A stretch of 64,000 nt of DNA from Monodelphis domestica (GCF_027887165.1 NC_077227.1:440313895-440377894); one strand, 5' to 3'; counted from the first letter of the stretch, positions 44,931 through 56,734 are shown. Made by a program: numbers and translations. The notes: generated from the sequence alone by a model not told the origin.

Positions 44931-45500
44931 GGATACTCTCAACCAAACTCACACAGTCATAGGTGGAACAACTGGCATTTGAACCCAGATCCCAACTCCC
45001 AATCCATTTTCTTCCCACTATAATCATTTAGATCACAGAACAGTTGTTTTCTCACCATCTAGAAGTATGAAGTTCCATTTCCTATGGGGACAGAAATGTC
45101 TGAAATCTTATTTTAATCTGTTTCACAATTATTAGTCCTTTATACTATAATAAATCCATATCCCATTAACTACTGTAGTTCTAAGGTTGGCTTGGGAACT
45201 GTCTGGTAGAAGGAGGAAATCAGTTTGTCTCAGGGGGAATTGCTGCAGTATGGGCCAGGCCCATTAAGCAGGAAGTTGATACCACCTCAGTGATGTTTAA
45301 TAAATGCAACCCTGCTAACGCTGCAGATTAAAGCCAGGTCCCAACACAGCCACATTTCCCTCTTGGGCTGTTAAGGAGTTTTATGCTTGTAAGTATACAG
45401 GAGCAAGTGTTGAAAATCAGAAGGATGGTAACTGAACTGCTGGGAAAACAGTGGGGTTCTTAAGAGCTCTGGTTGGCATTTTTGTCAAGGAATCTGATAG
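44931..45500. other. MIR scrap, then unique sequence
   Basis: 44931-45010 (CACACAGTCATAGGTGG, ATTTGAACCCAGATCCC) is a reversed MIR fragment. 45180-45480 has no repeat hallmark; 45240-45340 (GGCCAGGCCCATTAAGCAGG, AACGCTGCAGATTAAAGCC) is CNE-like. Confidence 0.35.
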
Positions 45501-46087
45501 AGAAGGAGTGTGGTAGAGTGGATGAGCACAGACTCAAGATCCCAACTGTCCACCCCAGCCAGCTCCTTCCCAAGTGGCTTTGTTAGCTTCCCAAGCCTAT
45601 TCTTGAAATATAAATGTGTATGTGTGGGGGTGCAATTATCACTGCTTTCCTCTCATCCTACACTGGCTCTCTCCCAGGACCTTTTCCATTACCAGGTTGC
45701 ACTTCCATCTCATGCTCCTCTCACCTTCTCCACCATAATTAAGCCCTGGTTTCATTCAGGTTCCCATACCTCCTCTTATTCCTGCCTGTGAGGAAGTGAA
45801 CTTCCTTAGATCTAAAATCTCTATCCATCAAGAGGTTGTACTCTAAAGGGAGGATCTTGTATTGTATAATGTTGTGCCTCTATCACTAGATTTCTTTCCA
45901 ACCACTAATAATTCTTCTTGGACTCAGTGCTTAATGATTAGCAGACTCCCGGCTCCTAATATTCATCCCATCCAGCAATTCTGAACACCCAACAGTCTAT
46001 GTATAACCTAGACACATCCACCACAACTCAACCCTCTAACATCCTACTGTACATCCACCTTCCCCTTCCACTATGTCCACTGGGATT

Positions 46088-46322
46088 TTCAGTCATTTTT
46101 CTGTCATGCCCAACACTTCATGACCCTATGTGGGGTTTTCATGGCAAACAGACTAGAATGGTTTGCCATTTCCTTCTTCAGCTCATTTGACAGATGAGGA
46201 AACTGAGGCAAACAGGGACTTGCCCAGGGTCACACAATTACTTAGTATTTGAAGTTAGATCTGAACTCAGGAAAATAAGTCTCTCTGACTCCAGCCTATC
46301 CACTGTGCCACCAAGCTGTCTT
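46088..46322 (-). repeat. MON1-like CORE-SINE in L2
   Basis: CAGTCATTTTTCTGTCATGC, GTTTGCCATTTCCTTC, GAGGAAACTGAGGC, ACTTGCCCAGGGTCACACAA, CTATCCACTGTGCCACC. Confidence 0.8.
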
Positions 46323-46659
46323 ATGTCTACTAGAACAACTAGCTGTTCTATAATTAACAAACTTCTTCCTTCTCCTCACTTTCTGTTGTCTATTCCTCAA
46401 AGAGACATCTTGTTTCAGTAATAACACTACTTTCTCTTATACCCCTCAACTAATTACTCATGGTTTGGTGCTTAGACTACTCCTTGCTTCCCTTTCCCTT
46501 TGCCCCTTCCAAACTCTGCCTTGATGTTCTTCATCAAAGTGATCTTTGAAGTTCACATTTTCCAAATGTATCCCTATACCCAAGTCCTTTGGCTTTAACT
46601 ATAGATGTCCCTTCTCCTTCATTTTTCAGTGAGTTCAGTACAGGGCTCACAGTCTTTTT

Positions 46660-47945
46660 CTTTTGTAATCAATCAGCAAATATTGATTAAGTACCTACTA
46701 TGTGCCAAGCTCCATGCTAAGCACTAGATATACAAAAGAGGCAAAAGACAATTGTGGCCCTCAATGAGCTTACAATCTAATTGAGAGAAACAAAAGCAAA
46801 CAAATATATACTATGTGCAGGATAAATAGGAAACAACTGAAGTAAGGCACTGGAATTAAGAAGAGTTGGAGAAGGTTTCTTATAAATGATAAGATTTAGT
46901 TAGAATTTAAAGGAAGCAATAGAAGTCAATAGTCAGATAAGAGGAAGAGGAACATTCCTGGGATGGAAGACAGTCAGAAAAAATGCTGGAGCCAAGAGAT
47001 AGAACGTCTGGTTCATAAAACAACCAGGAAGCTGGTGTCACTAGATCACAGAGTATGTTCTGGGGAATAAGATGTAAGATGATTGGAGGGGCTAAGTTAT
47101 GAAGGGCTTTGCATGCAAAGAGACAGTTTTATATTTGATTCTGGGAGCAATAGGAAGTCTCTAGGGTTTATTGAGTAGAGAGATGGTATGATTGGGCTTG
47201 TGCTATAAAAAAATCACTTTGGTGGCTGAATGAAGGAGAGATTAGAGTAGGGAAAGTCCTGAAGTAGGTTATTGAAATAATTGAGGCTTGAGGTGATGAG
47301 AGCCTGCATTAGAGCAGTGGCAGTATCAGAAGAAAAAAGCTGGCATATTTGGGAAATATTGCAAAGGGAAAATTGACAGGCCTTGGCAACATATTGGGTA
47401 TGTAGAGTGAGAAATAGTTAAGTTCAGCTTGACTCCTAGGTTGCAAGTCTGAGGAAATGAGAACAGAGTTTGGCCCTTTATAGTAAATGGGAAGGGGGAA
47501 GAGAAGGCTGTAGGAGGAAAGATAAAGAGCTCCATTTAGACATATTGAGTTTAAGATGTCTATTGGTTATCCAGTTTGAAATATCTGAAAGCTAATCGGA
47601 AATGCAAAATTGAAAGTCAGCAGAGAGATTGGGGTGGGATAGAAATATTTGAGAATCATCAGTGAAGAAAAGAGAATTCAATCCATTGGAACTGATGAAA
47701 TTGCCAAGTAAAGTAGAATAAATAAAGAAGAGAAGAAAGCCCAGGACAGAACCCTGAGGAACATCTATTGTTAGAAAGCATGATATGGAAAAAGATCCAA
47801 GAAAAGAGAAAAAAGTGGTCAGGTAGGTAAGAGGAAAACCAGGAGAGAGTAGGGTCCAGGAAACAGAGAGAGAAGAGGGTAATCAAGTGCCAAAGGCTGC
47901 AGAGAGATTGAGAAGAATGAGAATTGAGAAAACCTCCTTGAATTT
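46660..47945 (-). repeat. long L2 LINE on the opposite strand, in L2
   Basis: Starts with the reversed tail (AATCAGCAAATATTGATTAAG, TATGTGCCAAGCTCC) and runs 1.29 kb back through the C-terminal part (TATGAAGGGCTTTGCATG, CAGGCCTTGGCAACATA) into RT (CCAGGACAGAACCCTGAGG, CTGCAGAGAGATTGAG). This is one L2, contiguous and in order, but full of stops. Confidence 0.75.
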
Positions 47946-48289
47946 GGCAACTAAGAGATTATTTATTGGTAACTTTGGAGAGGGCAGCTTCCCATTTTCC
48001 CTCATACAAGAGAATTTCAACACGGATATTTATATTCTCTTAAACACCTTAATTTCATAATTGATCAATATACTCAACTCCCATAATCTACTCCATCAAG
48101 TCACCTGAACTATACAAAAATGGTCACTTCCTAGATCTTGCCATTGCCCACAAGTATTCCACTTTCATGTTCATGAACTCCAAAATGTCTTTACATTATC
48201 ATCATATTCTATAATTTCATTTCCCTCTATAATTTAGGATTAAATTCTGTTTTTTTATCTTCAGTATGACTTCTATTCCTTTTGCTTCT

Positions 48290-49532
48290 CAGTTCTTTCT
48301 TTTTCTAATTAAAAAAAAATTATCATGCAAAGCACACTCCCATATTGGTCACTGTTGTAAGAGCAAAGTCATACATAACCAAAACCCCAAAGTAAAACTA
48401 TATTTTTCTAATTAAAAGATTTAAATTTAATTTTTTGATTTGTTTTGAATTTTTGAATGAATTTTGAATGAATTCATGAGTTTTTGAATTTCATTCATTC
48501 ATTAATCCAATTTCATTTGATTAAATTTAATTCATTCAAGCAAAAGTCAACCTTCTCTCCCTACTTCCTCTCTCTCTCTGTAACGTCTACTGAAAAAAAA
48601 AATAAGAAAAACAACACCTCACTGCAAACATGTACAGTCAAGCAAAACAAAATTTCATAATGGCCATATCTAAAAAGATATCCTTCAATCTACCCTCTGA
48701 ATCCATCACTTTTCTATCAGGAGTTGTGCATCAGATTTCATTGTGAGTTCTCCAGAATTGTGTCTTTGTATTGAACAGAGTTCCCAATTTTTATTTTTTA
48801 AAATGCATTTTGCTTGAATCAGTCAAGAGAGCTATTTTCTAATTTAACACACACATATATATATGGAATATGGATATATATGTACATATATATTTATATC
48901 TTGACCCCTGTGTTTGAACTCCAAATTATCCACTCAGTTTTGGTCTTTTCATCAGGGATGCTTGGAAGCTCTTCATTGTATTAAAATCAATTTTTCTATT
49001 ATTATTCCTTTCCAAGTTAGATAGGAGCTGGCAATTTTGAAATCCTGATCTGGGACACAGGATCCAAACCATGCTGATGCTGCTACTGCATCTGGCTTCT
49101 GACCTCCCTCTCTTCTCCACACACAGCTCAAGGTCTCTCTGCTCAGGAACTCACTTCCCTTAGTAGGTCTCCTTCTTATTCTGCCCTAGATGTGTGATTG
49201 GTTTGACTAGTAGGTTATAAAGCTGTCGGTTGGTACTAATGACTAAGTATGGGTCTGGTGGTATCCTGATTCATGTCTGGGACCTCCTCTTGCCTTACTA
49301 CATATCCTTTCCATGAGTTCTAAAGTAGTCTTTAGGCGACATGCTTCTGCTTCAACATGATCCCTAGTGTCCAAAGACCTCTCTGTCTATCTCTCTATTT
49401 CAAGCTGAAATGGAAAAATGACTCCTTCTGACTTCCACTGAGTTTTCCCATTTAGAGGTATTTTCTAGTTCTGTTTGGAAGAATGTGTGACTGGAGCTTA
49501 TTTATACTTCTGTCTCTCACTCTGCCATCTTA
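48290..49532 (-). mobile_element. internally deleted L1 with both UTRs, in L2
   Basis: 48290-48810 holds reversed 3' UTR blocks (CATGCAAAGCACACTCCCAT, CAAGCAAAACAAAATTTC). 48900-49532 resembles a reversed L1 5' UTR and ends CTCACTCTGCCATCTT, whose complement AAGATGGCAGAGTGAG is a typical L1 start. ORF1 and ORF2 are missing. Alternatively two separate L1 pieces lie side by side. A (TA)n run at 48848-48895 separates them. Confidence 0.45.
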
Positions 49533-49649
49533 ATGCCACCTTCCTTTTCAGTTCTTTCCAGACCACCACCCTTATACTGACAACAGTCCCCTTCTGTCCC
49601 CATCTTAAATCCTTGGTGAACCAATTCAGCTCTACACTATCCTCTAAAC

Positions 49650-49869
49650 CTGTGTTGGCAAACCTATGGCATATGTGCTGTAGGAGGCTGCTCCCTTCCC
49701 CCTCTCCATGTGTGCCTGGGGACATTTCTCATATGACTTGCCCCCTGCCTGCACCCAGTGGAAACAATTCCTCCCTCTCCTGTCTGGGATAAGGTGGGGG
49801 GTTCAAATGCAGCATGAGGGGTGCAGTTTGGGTACTTGGTCTCCAAATGGTTTGCCATAAAAAAGTTTG
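49650..49869. mobile_element. hAT-type MITE, 220 bp, in L2
   Basis: Left end CTGTGTTGGCAAACCTATGG resembles the left end of the hAT at 11839. Towards the right end, reversed, ATGGCAAACCATTTGG. The flanking 8-mers CTCTAAAC (49642-49649) and CTTTAAAC (49870-49877) agree at 7 of 8. L2 continues across. The right terminal bases have decayed. Confidence 0.55.
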
Positions 49870-51235
49870 CTTTAAACGCAATTCTCTTGCCTCCTAACCT
49901 ATTAATGATAATCCCTTGCAAAGCCCCAATTCTGACTTACTCCTATCATCTGTTATTTTCACTTCAATTCATGTGTCTCTCAACAGAGTCGGGGGAAGTG
50001 ATGAGACCATATTGACTGGGTCAACTATGATTTTAAGCTATCTAATTTCAACTGGACCTTCACTACAGTAAAGCAAAATTTCTGTTGCTACACAGTTGAT
50101 TAACCATTTTACTCTCTACAACAGCCATTCCAAATGTTTTATTTCTCCTCAAACCCTTTGTTGCATTCCCTCGCCTCCACTTTCAGCCTCATATTTCACC
50201 TCAGATAATTCAGACATCTTTCTTCAAAATCTCCTCCTGAATTCCTATCTCAGATGAAGAGATTACTCTTTTCCTTTCCAAGACATACCTTTTAATCTGT
50301 GTCTTTGATCCTATCCCTTCTGGGCTTTTCTAACACATTGCTCCCACTATCACCCCACTTTATCTCATCTTCAATCTCTGTTTACTAACTCCTTCATTAC
50401 TGCCTCTGAATGGGGCCATGTCTCCCTGATACTTTAAAAAAATGAAAAAATCCCCAAACATTGTCACTTTATTTAACCATCTCGGAATTAGCTTTTGTCC
50501 TATCTCTCTCTCTTCTCCTTTGTGGTTAACCTCCTTGAGAAAGCCACCTATAATTGGTTTCTTTACTTCCTCTTCTCTCACTAAAATCTGGTTTATGACC
50601 TCTTCATTCAAGTGAAACCACCCTCTTTGAGGTTAACAATGATCTCTTAATAGCCAAATCCAATGGCCTTTTCTCAAACCAGATCCAAATCTCAGTTCTG
50701 ACCATGTCACCCCTTCCCTTCCCACTCAATAAACTTCAATGATTCTGAATCACCTCCAGAATAAAATTAAAAATCCTCTGTTTGATTTCAAAGTCCTTCA
50801 TAACCTAGCCCATTCTGTCATTACAATCTTATTACACTTTTCTCATTTCTATGTACTCTGATTCTTTCTCCTTACTATTCTAGAAACAAGATGCTCCATC
50901 TCTCAGCTCCCAGAATTTTCTCTCACTGTATTCCATGGCTGGAATATTCTCCCTCCTGATCACTGCCTACTACCTACCCTGACTTCCTTTAAGTCCCAAC
51001 TAAAACTATACCTTCTACAGGTAGCCTACCCTAATATCTCTTAATTCTAGGGCTTTCATTCTGCTAATTATTTCCTATTTAAAACTTTTTGGTACATGTT
51101 GTCTCTCACATTAGATTGTGAGCTCCACAAGGAAACTGACCATCTTTTGCCTCTTTTTGTATCCTAGCACTTAACATAGTGCTTGACACAGATGACATTT
51201 AATAAATGTTTATTGACTGACTAATTTTCCTTTTG

Positions 51236-51369
51236 CAATATTTGTTAATATAAGTTGCCTCTTTCTAGATACTCTCACCTCTCTAGGTTTTCATTATTCT
51301 GTTCTCTCTTGGTTTTCTTCAACCATTTTTGTTCAACGTATCTGTTCAACCATTCCTTATCTGACTCAT
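51236..51369. other. unassigned spacer between L2 copies
   Basis: Probably decayed L2; nothing else seen. Confidence 0.3.
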
Positions 51370-51950
51370 TCACATGTTCTTCATCAGTGTCACATCCTCT
51401 AACTGTGGATGACCTCTAAGAATCTGATCTTGGCTCTCTTCTTTTTTCACTTTATTATCTTACTTGGTGACCTCATTAGCTCCAGATGGTCCAATTATCA
51501 TCTCTATGTAGATGACTCCTAGATCTATATATCTAGTCCTCGTTTTCCTGCCAAGCTACAGTCATGTATCTCCCACCATCTCTTGGTCACCTCAAACATT
51601 TCAAACATCCCACCTCTGGCACTTATTGTCTGTGTTCCCTTAACCCCACAGGCATCTCAAATTCACATATCCAAAAGAGAACTCATCATTTTTTCCCCCA
51701 AATGTTTCCACCTTCTGAATTTTCCTATCACTTTTGAGGGCATCACTGTCATCCCTAGTCATACAGTATTGTGACCTTAGTGTCCTCAACTCCTTATTCT
51801 CTTTCATCCAACATAGCCAATTCATTGTCAAACCTTGATGCTACTACAAAATATTGCATATGGAAGTACCCTTATCTCCACTCATAGAGCTATAACTTTA
51901 GTTCAGCCCATCATCATCTCTTTCCTAGACTATTGCAATAACCTTTAAAA
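51370..51950 (+). repeat. L2 LINE, RT C-terminal region
   Basis: TTGGTGACCTCATTAGCTCC, ATCATCTCTATGTAGATGAC (encodes the YVDD-type RT box), GGCATCTCAAATTCACATATCC, TTGAGGGCATCACTGTCATCC, CTAGACTATTGCAATAACC. Cut off by the microsatellite. Confidence 0.7.
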
Positions 51951-51953
51951 TTA

Positions 51954-51955
<2 letters not shown>

Positions 51956-52033
<78 letters not shown>

Positions 52034-52047
52034 GTATATATATATAA
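51956..52047 (+). repeat. (TA)n(CA)n(TA)n microsatellite
   Basis: TA run, then about 15 CA units, then TA again. Confidence 0.95.
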
Positions 52048-52228
52048 CCCCTACTTTCCAACTTAGAATAAATAGTGTATATTGGTTCCAAAGCAGAAAT
52101 GGGGTAAGGGCTAGGCAATTGGGGGTAATGTGACTTGCCAAGGGTCACACAAGTAGGAAGTGTTTGAGGCCAGATTTTGGACCCAGGATCTCCTGTCTGG
52201 ATCTCTAGCTACTGAGCCACCTAACATG
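52048..52228 (-). repeat. tRNA-derived SINE, full length
   Basis: CCCCTACTTTCCAACTTAG, GTGTATATTGGTTCC, AGGGTCACACAAGTAGG, GACCCAGGATCTCC, CTACTGAGCCACC. Confidence 0.8.
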
Positions 52229-52234
52229 AATCAG

Positions 52235-52400
52235 AAGACTTTAGTTCAAATCATCAATCCAGCATTAATAATCTATTTTTATCTTTAGCAAACTATTAAC
52301 TAACCTGGACTTTAGTTTATTCATTAAATAAGGGAGTTCTTGGCCAAAAACCTTTTGAGATTCCTTCCAGCTCTAGAACAACTGAGAACTTCGAATATGG
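52235..52400 (+). repeat. MIR fragment
   Basis: CAGAAGACTTTAGTTCAAATC, TGGACTTTAGTTTATTCATT, CCTTCCAGCTCTAG. Confidence 0.45.
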
Positions 52401-52413
52401 GTGTTGATAAATT

Positions 52414-52415
<2 letters not shown>

Positions 52416-52472
<57 letters not shown>
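52416..52472 (+). repeat. (TG)n microsatellite
   Basis: About 28 uninterrupted TG units. Confidence 0.95.
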
Positions 52473-52475
<3 letters not shown>

Positions 52476-52496
52476 CTGAAGACCTTATGGCAGAGG

Positions 52497-52650
52497 CAAA
52501 TAGGCAGTTCAGTGGATAGAGTATCAGACCTGGAGTCAGGAGGATCTGGGTTCAAATCTGACCTAAGACACTTCCTAGTTATGTGACCCTAGACAAGTCA
52601 CTTAACTCTATTTGCCTAGCCTTTTCCCTTCTGTCTTAGAGAGTTGATCA
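52497..52650 (+). repeat. tRNA-derived SINE
   Basis: GGCAGTTCAGTGGATAGAG, ATCTGGGTTCAAATCTGACC, CTAGTTATGTGACCC, then TTGCCTAGCC; the tail is shortened. Confidence 0.75.
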
Positions 52651-52689
52651 GAGAGGAAGTAAGTATAATATTGCAGAAAGGGTATTTAT

Positions 52690-52830
52690 TAACTTCAGAG
52701 TTTTAAGACCTGAGTCTGAGTCCTGCTTTTGCTACTATATTCTGGGTGACCCTGGGTAAATCATTCAGCCTCTCTGATCTTCAATTTCCAGGTCCATAAA
52801 ATGAGCAAGTTGAGTAAAGCAATATACACA
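52690..52830 (+). repeat. MIR SINE
   Basis: AAGACCTGAGTCTGAGTCC, GGGTGACCCTGGGTAAATC, CATAAAATGAGCAAG. Confidence 0.65.
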
Positions 52831-53559
52831 CTGACTAAACTAATCTAAATGTAAAGAACATTAAAAGAAAGCTGAACACTCAGTGCTTTTCATGACTGAT
52901 CTTGATCCTAGAAAATGCATCATAAAACAGGAGTGCCTCCTCTTGGCTGAGAAATAAAGGACCCCAGAAACACAATTGGACACATTCACTGGGACTGTTG
53001 TTTTTCTGAATGGTTTTTCTTTCTTTGCTTCTTTAATTTTTTTAAACTTCTTAACTTTTTTTCCTTTTCCTTTCATTATAAAGAATAGGATAAATGCTAG
53101 ATGTGGAAGATTGAGGGGAACATTTGGCATACCCAGAAAAGATTGTGATTTTAAAATAAGGGACAAAAAAAGGCAAATAGAAAAAGAAAGTAAAACATTA
53201 TTTTAATAAAGGGAAAAAAGAGGAAGTTTTCCTAATGATGTTGAAGGTCCCTTTTTGTTTTAATGCAATGGTTCTAAAAATGCTTAGAGAAACATTACAC
53301 TTTTTTGTTTGATTTTATCCTTTAGAAGTATTGCATTGAATTGTTTTTATCTGAAACCAGTCAGGAAAACTGGCAAGTGAAAATGCTGTATACCTCTTGC
53401 CTTTGCTCTGTAACCCCTTTTCTTAGTCTGAGCACTGGAAATTCATAAGAGTAGGGGAAGACCTGCAACTCTAGGGTTATCATCTCCCTTTTATTTTCTT
53501 TTATCCTATTCCTCATCAGCCAGGGGCCACCTAGAACTCATCCCAGATATTTGATTTCA
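52831..53559. other. unique or unrecognised
   Basis: No gene. Chance open frames on both strands at 52861-53206 lack domains. Confidence 0.4.
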
Positions 53560-53940
53560 TAATACTTGGATGAGATGGGAATTATTAGCTTTATTCATTC
53601 CATTTAGAAATATGATCACCAGACCTTACCATCTGCCCTACAACTCTCCCTTAAAGTCTCTAGACCTTATTATCTTCTCTGCCACTATATTCTTTAGTCT
53701 TCTAGCTCTGTCCTCTGACCTAACCTTTGGGCCTTCCCATCTACCTAGCTGATTACTTAGGAAATCCAAATGTTTCCATCTGCCACAGAGCTGAAATTTC
53801 TTGTATGTGTTATCTCCTGATTAGAGTGTGAGCTTCCCAAGGGTAGCATTGTCTGTGTTTTCTGTTTGTATCCTCAGCTCTTAGTAGTGCTCCTAGCCTA
53901 GAGTAATCACTAAATACATAAATGCCTTTTCATTCATTCA
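53560..53940 (+). repeat. L2 3' end
   Basis: GAGTGTGAGCTTCCCAAGGG, TTTGTATCCTCAGCTCTTAG, CACTAAATACATAAATGCC. Confidence 0.55.
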
Positions 53941-54095
53941 ATCATGAATTCAGTTGTATCACCTTTTTCTATAGATAGAAGTTGAAGCTATAAGGTCAAC
54001 AGCTGATCTGCTCATGGACCAGGAAATACCACTCTTTCCCAAGGTCAAAAGCATATCCCTAACCCTGAATGACTATCTTATTTACATGTATGGTT

Positions 54096-54290
54096 GGGGC
54101 AGAAAGGTGGCTCAGTGGAAAGAGAGTCAGGCCCAAAGATGGGAGGTCCTGGGTTTGAATCTGGCCTCAGATGCTTCCTAGCTGGGTGATCCTGGGCAAG
54201 TCACTTAATTCCATTTGCCTAGCTCTTACTGCCCTTCTGCCTGGAACTGATACTTAGTATTGATTCTAGGACAGAAGGTAAGAATTTTTA
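54096..54290 (+). repeat. tRNA-derived SINE, full length
   Basis: GGGGCAGAAAGGTGGCTCAG, GAGGTCCTGGGTTTGAATC, CTGGGCAAGTCACTTAATTC, TTGCCTAGCTCTTACTGCCC, GACAGAAGGTAAGAATTT; the cleanest copy in the window. Confidence 0.85.
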
Positions 54291-54414
54291 AAACAAAACA
54301 ATAACAATAACCACAACAAATAACAAGTACTGTTAGTCACATAAGACACTGGGCAAAGACTGACTAAAAGCAGACCATCTCTGCCACTGATGCTCTCCTT
54401 GCCCAGGCAATAAA

Positions 54415-54421
<7 letters not shown>

Positions 54422-54448
<27 letters not shown>
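54422..54448 (+). repeat. (AT)n microsatellite
   Basis: Twelve or so AT units. Confidence 0.9.
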
Positions 54449-54494
54449 GTATAGTATTATAGTTGCATATATTAAAGACCTATTTAACTGTGAG

Positions 54495-54765
54495 GTTTCA
54501 AGGGAAGCACAGTGTGAAAAAAATGTTTGTTTTGAGGTCAGATGACCTTGATTTGATTCTCAGCTATTACACTTACTATTTAAGTCATTACTCTTGAGTA
54601 AATCATTTCTCTCCCCTGGCCTCAGTTTCCTCATTGGAAAAATGAGAGTGCCATCCCTTTTTCAAATCTAGGGTATTTTGCCTAAGATGTGGGGAAAAAA
54701 AGACTAAAAAGTCTCAAAGGTTTCTTCTACCTTCTACTACTTCTAAATCTCTGATCAGAAGCTTG
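54495..54765 (+). repeat. MIR SINE
   Basis: GAGGTCAGATGACCTTGATTTG, CTCCCCTGGCCTCAGTTTCC, TCATTGGAAAAATGAGAG. Confidence 0.65.
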
Positions 54766-54837
54766 GATAATTAGGAAAACGATGGCATCTTGAACAGAAA
54801 TTAAAAAAAAAAGTTAAAGAGTGAGATAATGAGTTTG

Positions 54838-55024
54838 TTTCCCCCAAAACCCTTACTGTGTATCTTAAAGTTATTCCTAAGTATTAGTTACAAGGCAAAA
54901 GAACAGCAAGGGCTAGGCGATTGGGGTTAAGTAACTTGCACAGCTAGGAAATATGTGAGGTCAGATTTGAATGCTGGATCTCCAGTCTCCAGGCCCAGCT
55001 CTTTGTGAGCCACCTAGCTTCCCC
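54838..55024 (-). repeat. tRNA-derived SINE
   Basis: AACCCTTACTGTGTATC, AAGGGCTAGGCGATTGGGG, TTGAATGCTGGATCTCC, GTGAGCCACCTAGCTTCCCC. Confidence 0.75.
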
Positions 55025-55194
55025 AGGAGAGATAATTATTTCATGAATTTTCATCAGGATGGGCTCTTTTCAGGGCTGCTAAAATAGTTTGTTCAGAGGA
55101 GGAGAGGCTCTGTTGTGAGTGAAACAGAGAATGTAAATTCCTCTCCTCAGCCTCTTCATTTCTCCAATAAAAGTAAATGGATAGCAGAATAATA

Positions 55195-55560
55195 ATTAAA
55201 ATTTAAGTAGCACTTTCTGGTTTCAAAAGTACTTTACATGTGTTGTATCATTTGATGTTCATAACCTTTGGTGAAAGGTGCTATTATTATTCTCTCATTT
55301 TCTTTTCTTTTTCTTTTTTTTTTAACCCTTACCTTCTTGGAGTCAATACTGTGTATTGGTTCCCAGGCAGAAGAGTGTTAAGGGCTAGGCAATGGGGGGT
55401 CAAATGACTTGCCCTGGGTCACGCAGCTGGGAAGAGTCTGAGGCCAGATTCTCTCATTTTCTAAATGAGGGTGCCACAACTAATAAGTTGAGAGAGGATT
55501 AGAATTCGGCCCTTCCTGACTCCAGGTCCATCACTCTGTCTACTGTGTCACCTCACTGAT
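55195..55560 (-). repeat. MIR SINE, split by a SINE
   Basis: Left: GTACTTTACATGTGTTGTATC, GTGCTATTATTAT. Right: CTAAATGAGGGTGCC, TTCGGCCCTTCCTGACTCC, CATCACTCTGTCTACTG. One MIR, read backwards. Confidence 0.65.
55304..55447 (-). repeat. 5'-truncated SINE with 15-bp duplication
   Basis: T-run, CTTACCTTCTTGGAGTC, ACTGTGTATTGGTTCCC, CTGGGTCACGCAGCTGGG. The tRNA-like head is missing. ATTCTCTCATTTTCT is duplicated exactly (55289-55303, 55448-55462). Confidence 0.85.
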
Positions 55561-56519
55561 GAGCAGGACCTTCTGTGGTTGGTGCCTGGGTCCAAACCCC
55601 AGTGAGTCAGAGTCTAATTGTGATCTGTTTCTCTAGTTCTCAGGCTTTCACTTTTAGGGACCCTGGGGCCATAAAAGGAAAACATTTCCAGAAAGTCAAA
55701 GGCATTTAAATGGTTTCACTTTTCCTATCCTTGAGGTCCCCCAGCCAATTGGAAAACCTGGATCTACTGTAGGGAAGAGTTAGTTGCATATTGTATGGAC
55801 TCATTTCTCTATTACAATAAGAAATGCATTTGGACATTGAGAAGCCCAGAAATCTGTTGACAAGACTATTTAGAAGTCAGAGCAAAGATGCAAAAGAATG
55901 TTTTCTCTGCTCTCCCTCCCTCAAAAACAAACAACTGGTCCTCCACCCCCAAAGAAAAATCTAACCGCCACCCCCAAATGCCTCATTAGGTTGAAGGTGC
56001 TGATTAGGGGGTTGGTGACTGGGAGGAAATAATGTGGTAGCTTCCGCTGGTCTCCAGAGGCTTTGTACTTAAACATCCACTGAATGGCCTCTGAACTCCT
56101 TTATCCTCAAGCTAAGGGAACATTTGCCTAATTGAGCAAAGCCTTCAGTAGTAAACATAGACAGTGGCTGAGGGATGAAGGTCCTCTTTGTAGGCTTGAA
56201 CTTGGGATCTGCTCTGGGCAGTTCCCAGTGTTTGGAACATGCTCCCAGACCTGGAGAGTTTTGTTTCTTTATGTTTCTTTCTTGAATAATATTTGAAATC
56301 AAAGTGGCAGGAAGCTTCCTCCACAAAACCATGGGGTTTGATTTTTAGTGCTCTTCTAAATTCCCCATCAACAGCCCCTCTGAGAAGCTCCATGACATGG
56401 CATCCCCTTACCCTCCATCCTGAGTCCTCTCCTTGTTCTCAGCTGGCAGTTAAGTAATCCCTGCTGAGGTGTCAGCTGCTAACTAAGGCATAAGCTCATA
56501 ACGGTTTAAGATGATAATT
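55561..56519. other. unique sequence, partly CNE-like
   Basis: No repeat or gene recognised. 56430-56519 holds TGCTGAGGTGTCAGC (56462-56476), a Maf-site-like inverted repeat, and AATAATTACTTCC-type words nearby. Confidence 0.35.
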
Positions 56520-56650
56520 ACTTCCTCCAACAAGACTATAAAATCTTTGAATGCAAGACCTCTGTCTTATCTAAGCTTCGTTCAAAACCAAACCAAACCT
56601 CTTGTGGTCCAGCACTGGGCCTGCACCTAGTAAGTATTAAATAAAGCTGG
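56520..56650 (+). repeat. L2/MIR 3' end
   Basis: CTTTGAATGCAAGACCTCTGTC, CCAGCACTGGGCCTGC, CTAGTAAGTATTAAATAAAG. Confidence 0.55.
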
Positions 56651-56734
56651 AGGAGCTGGGAGGGGGGAGGGAATCTCATTTTTAAGAGAGGTTTCCTTCT
56701 TGAAGATCCTAAAAAGTGAAGTTCTAATGCACTT

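Larger units (their letters stand above)
45501..51235 (+). repeat. L2 LINE host of a nested cluster
   Basis: L2 parts in order: about 45840-46087 and 46323-46659, 47950-48289 (endonuclease part: GAGAATTTCAACACGG, CACTTCCTAGATCTTGCC), 49533-49649 and 49870-50690 (linker to RT: ACTTACTCCTATCATCTG, TTTCAACTGGACCTTCACTAC), then 50690-51235, the tail (AGTCCTTCATAACCTAGCCC, GGAATATTCTCCCTCC, GTTTATTGACTGACTAA). Most of the RT region is deleted. Five other elements interrupt it. Confidence 0.65.

Noticed and set aside
51956..52472. (TA)n(CA)n and (TG)n runs considered as possible CRISPR-like repeats
   Set aside because: They are dinucleotide microsatellites without spacers.
56462..56476. Maf-type palindrome TGCTGAGGTGTCAGC
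   Set aside because: A single short motif in unique DNA is expected by chance; noted only as context.
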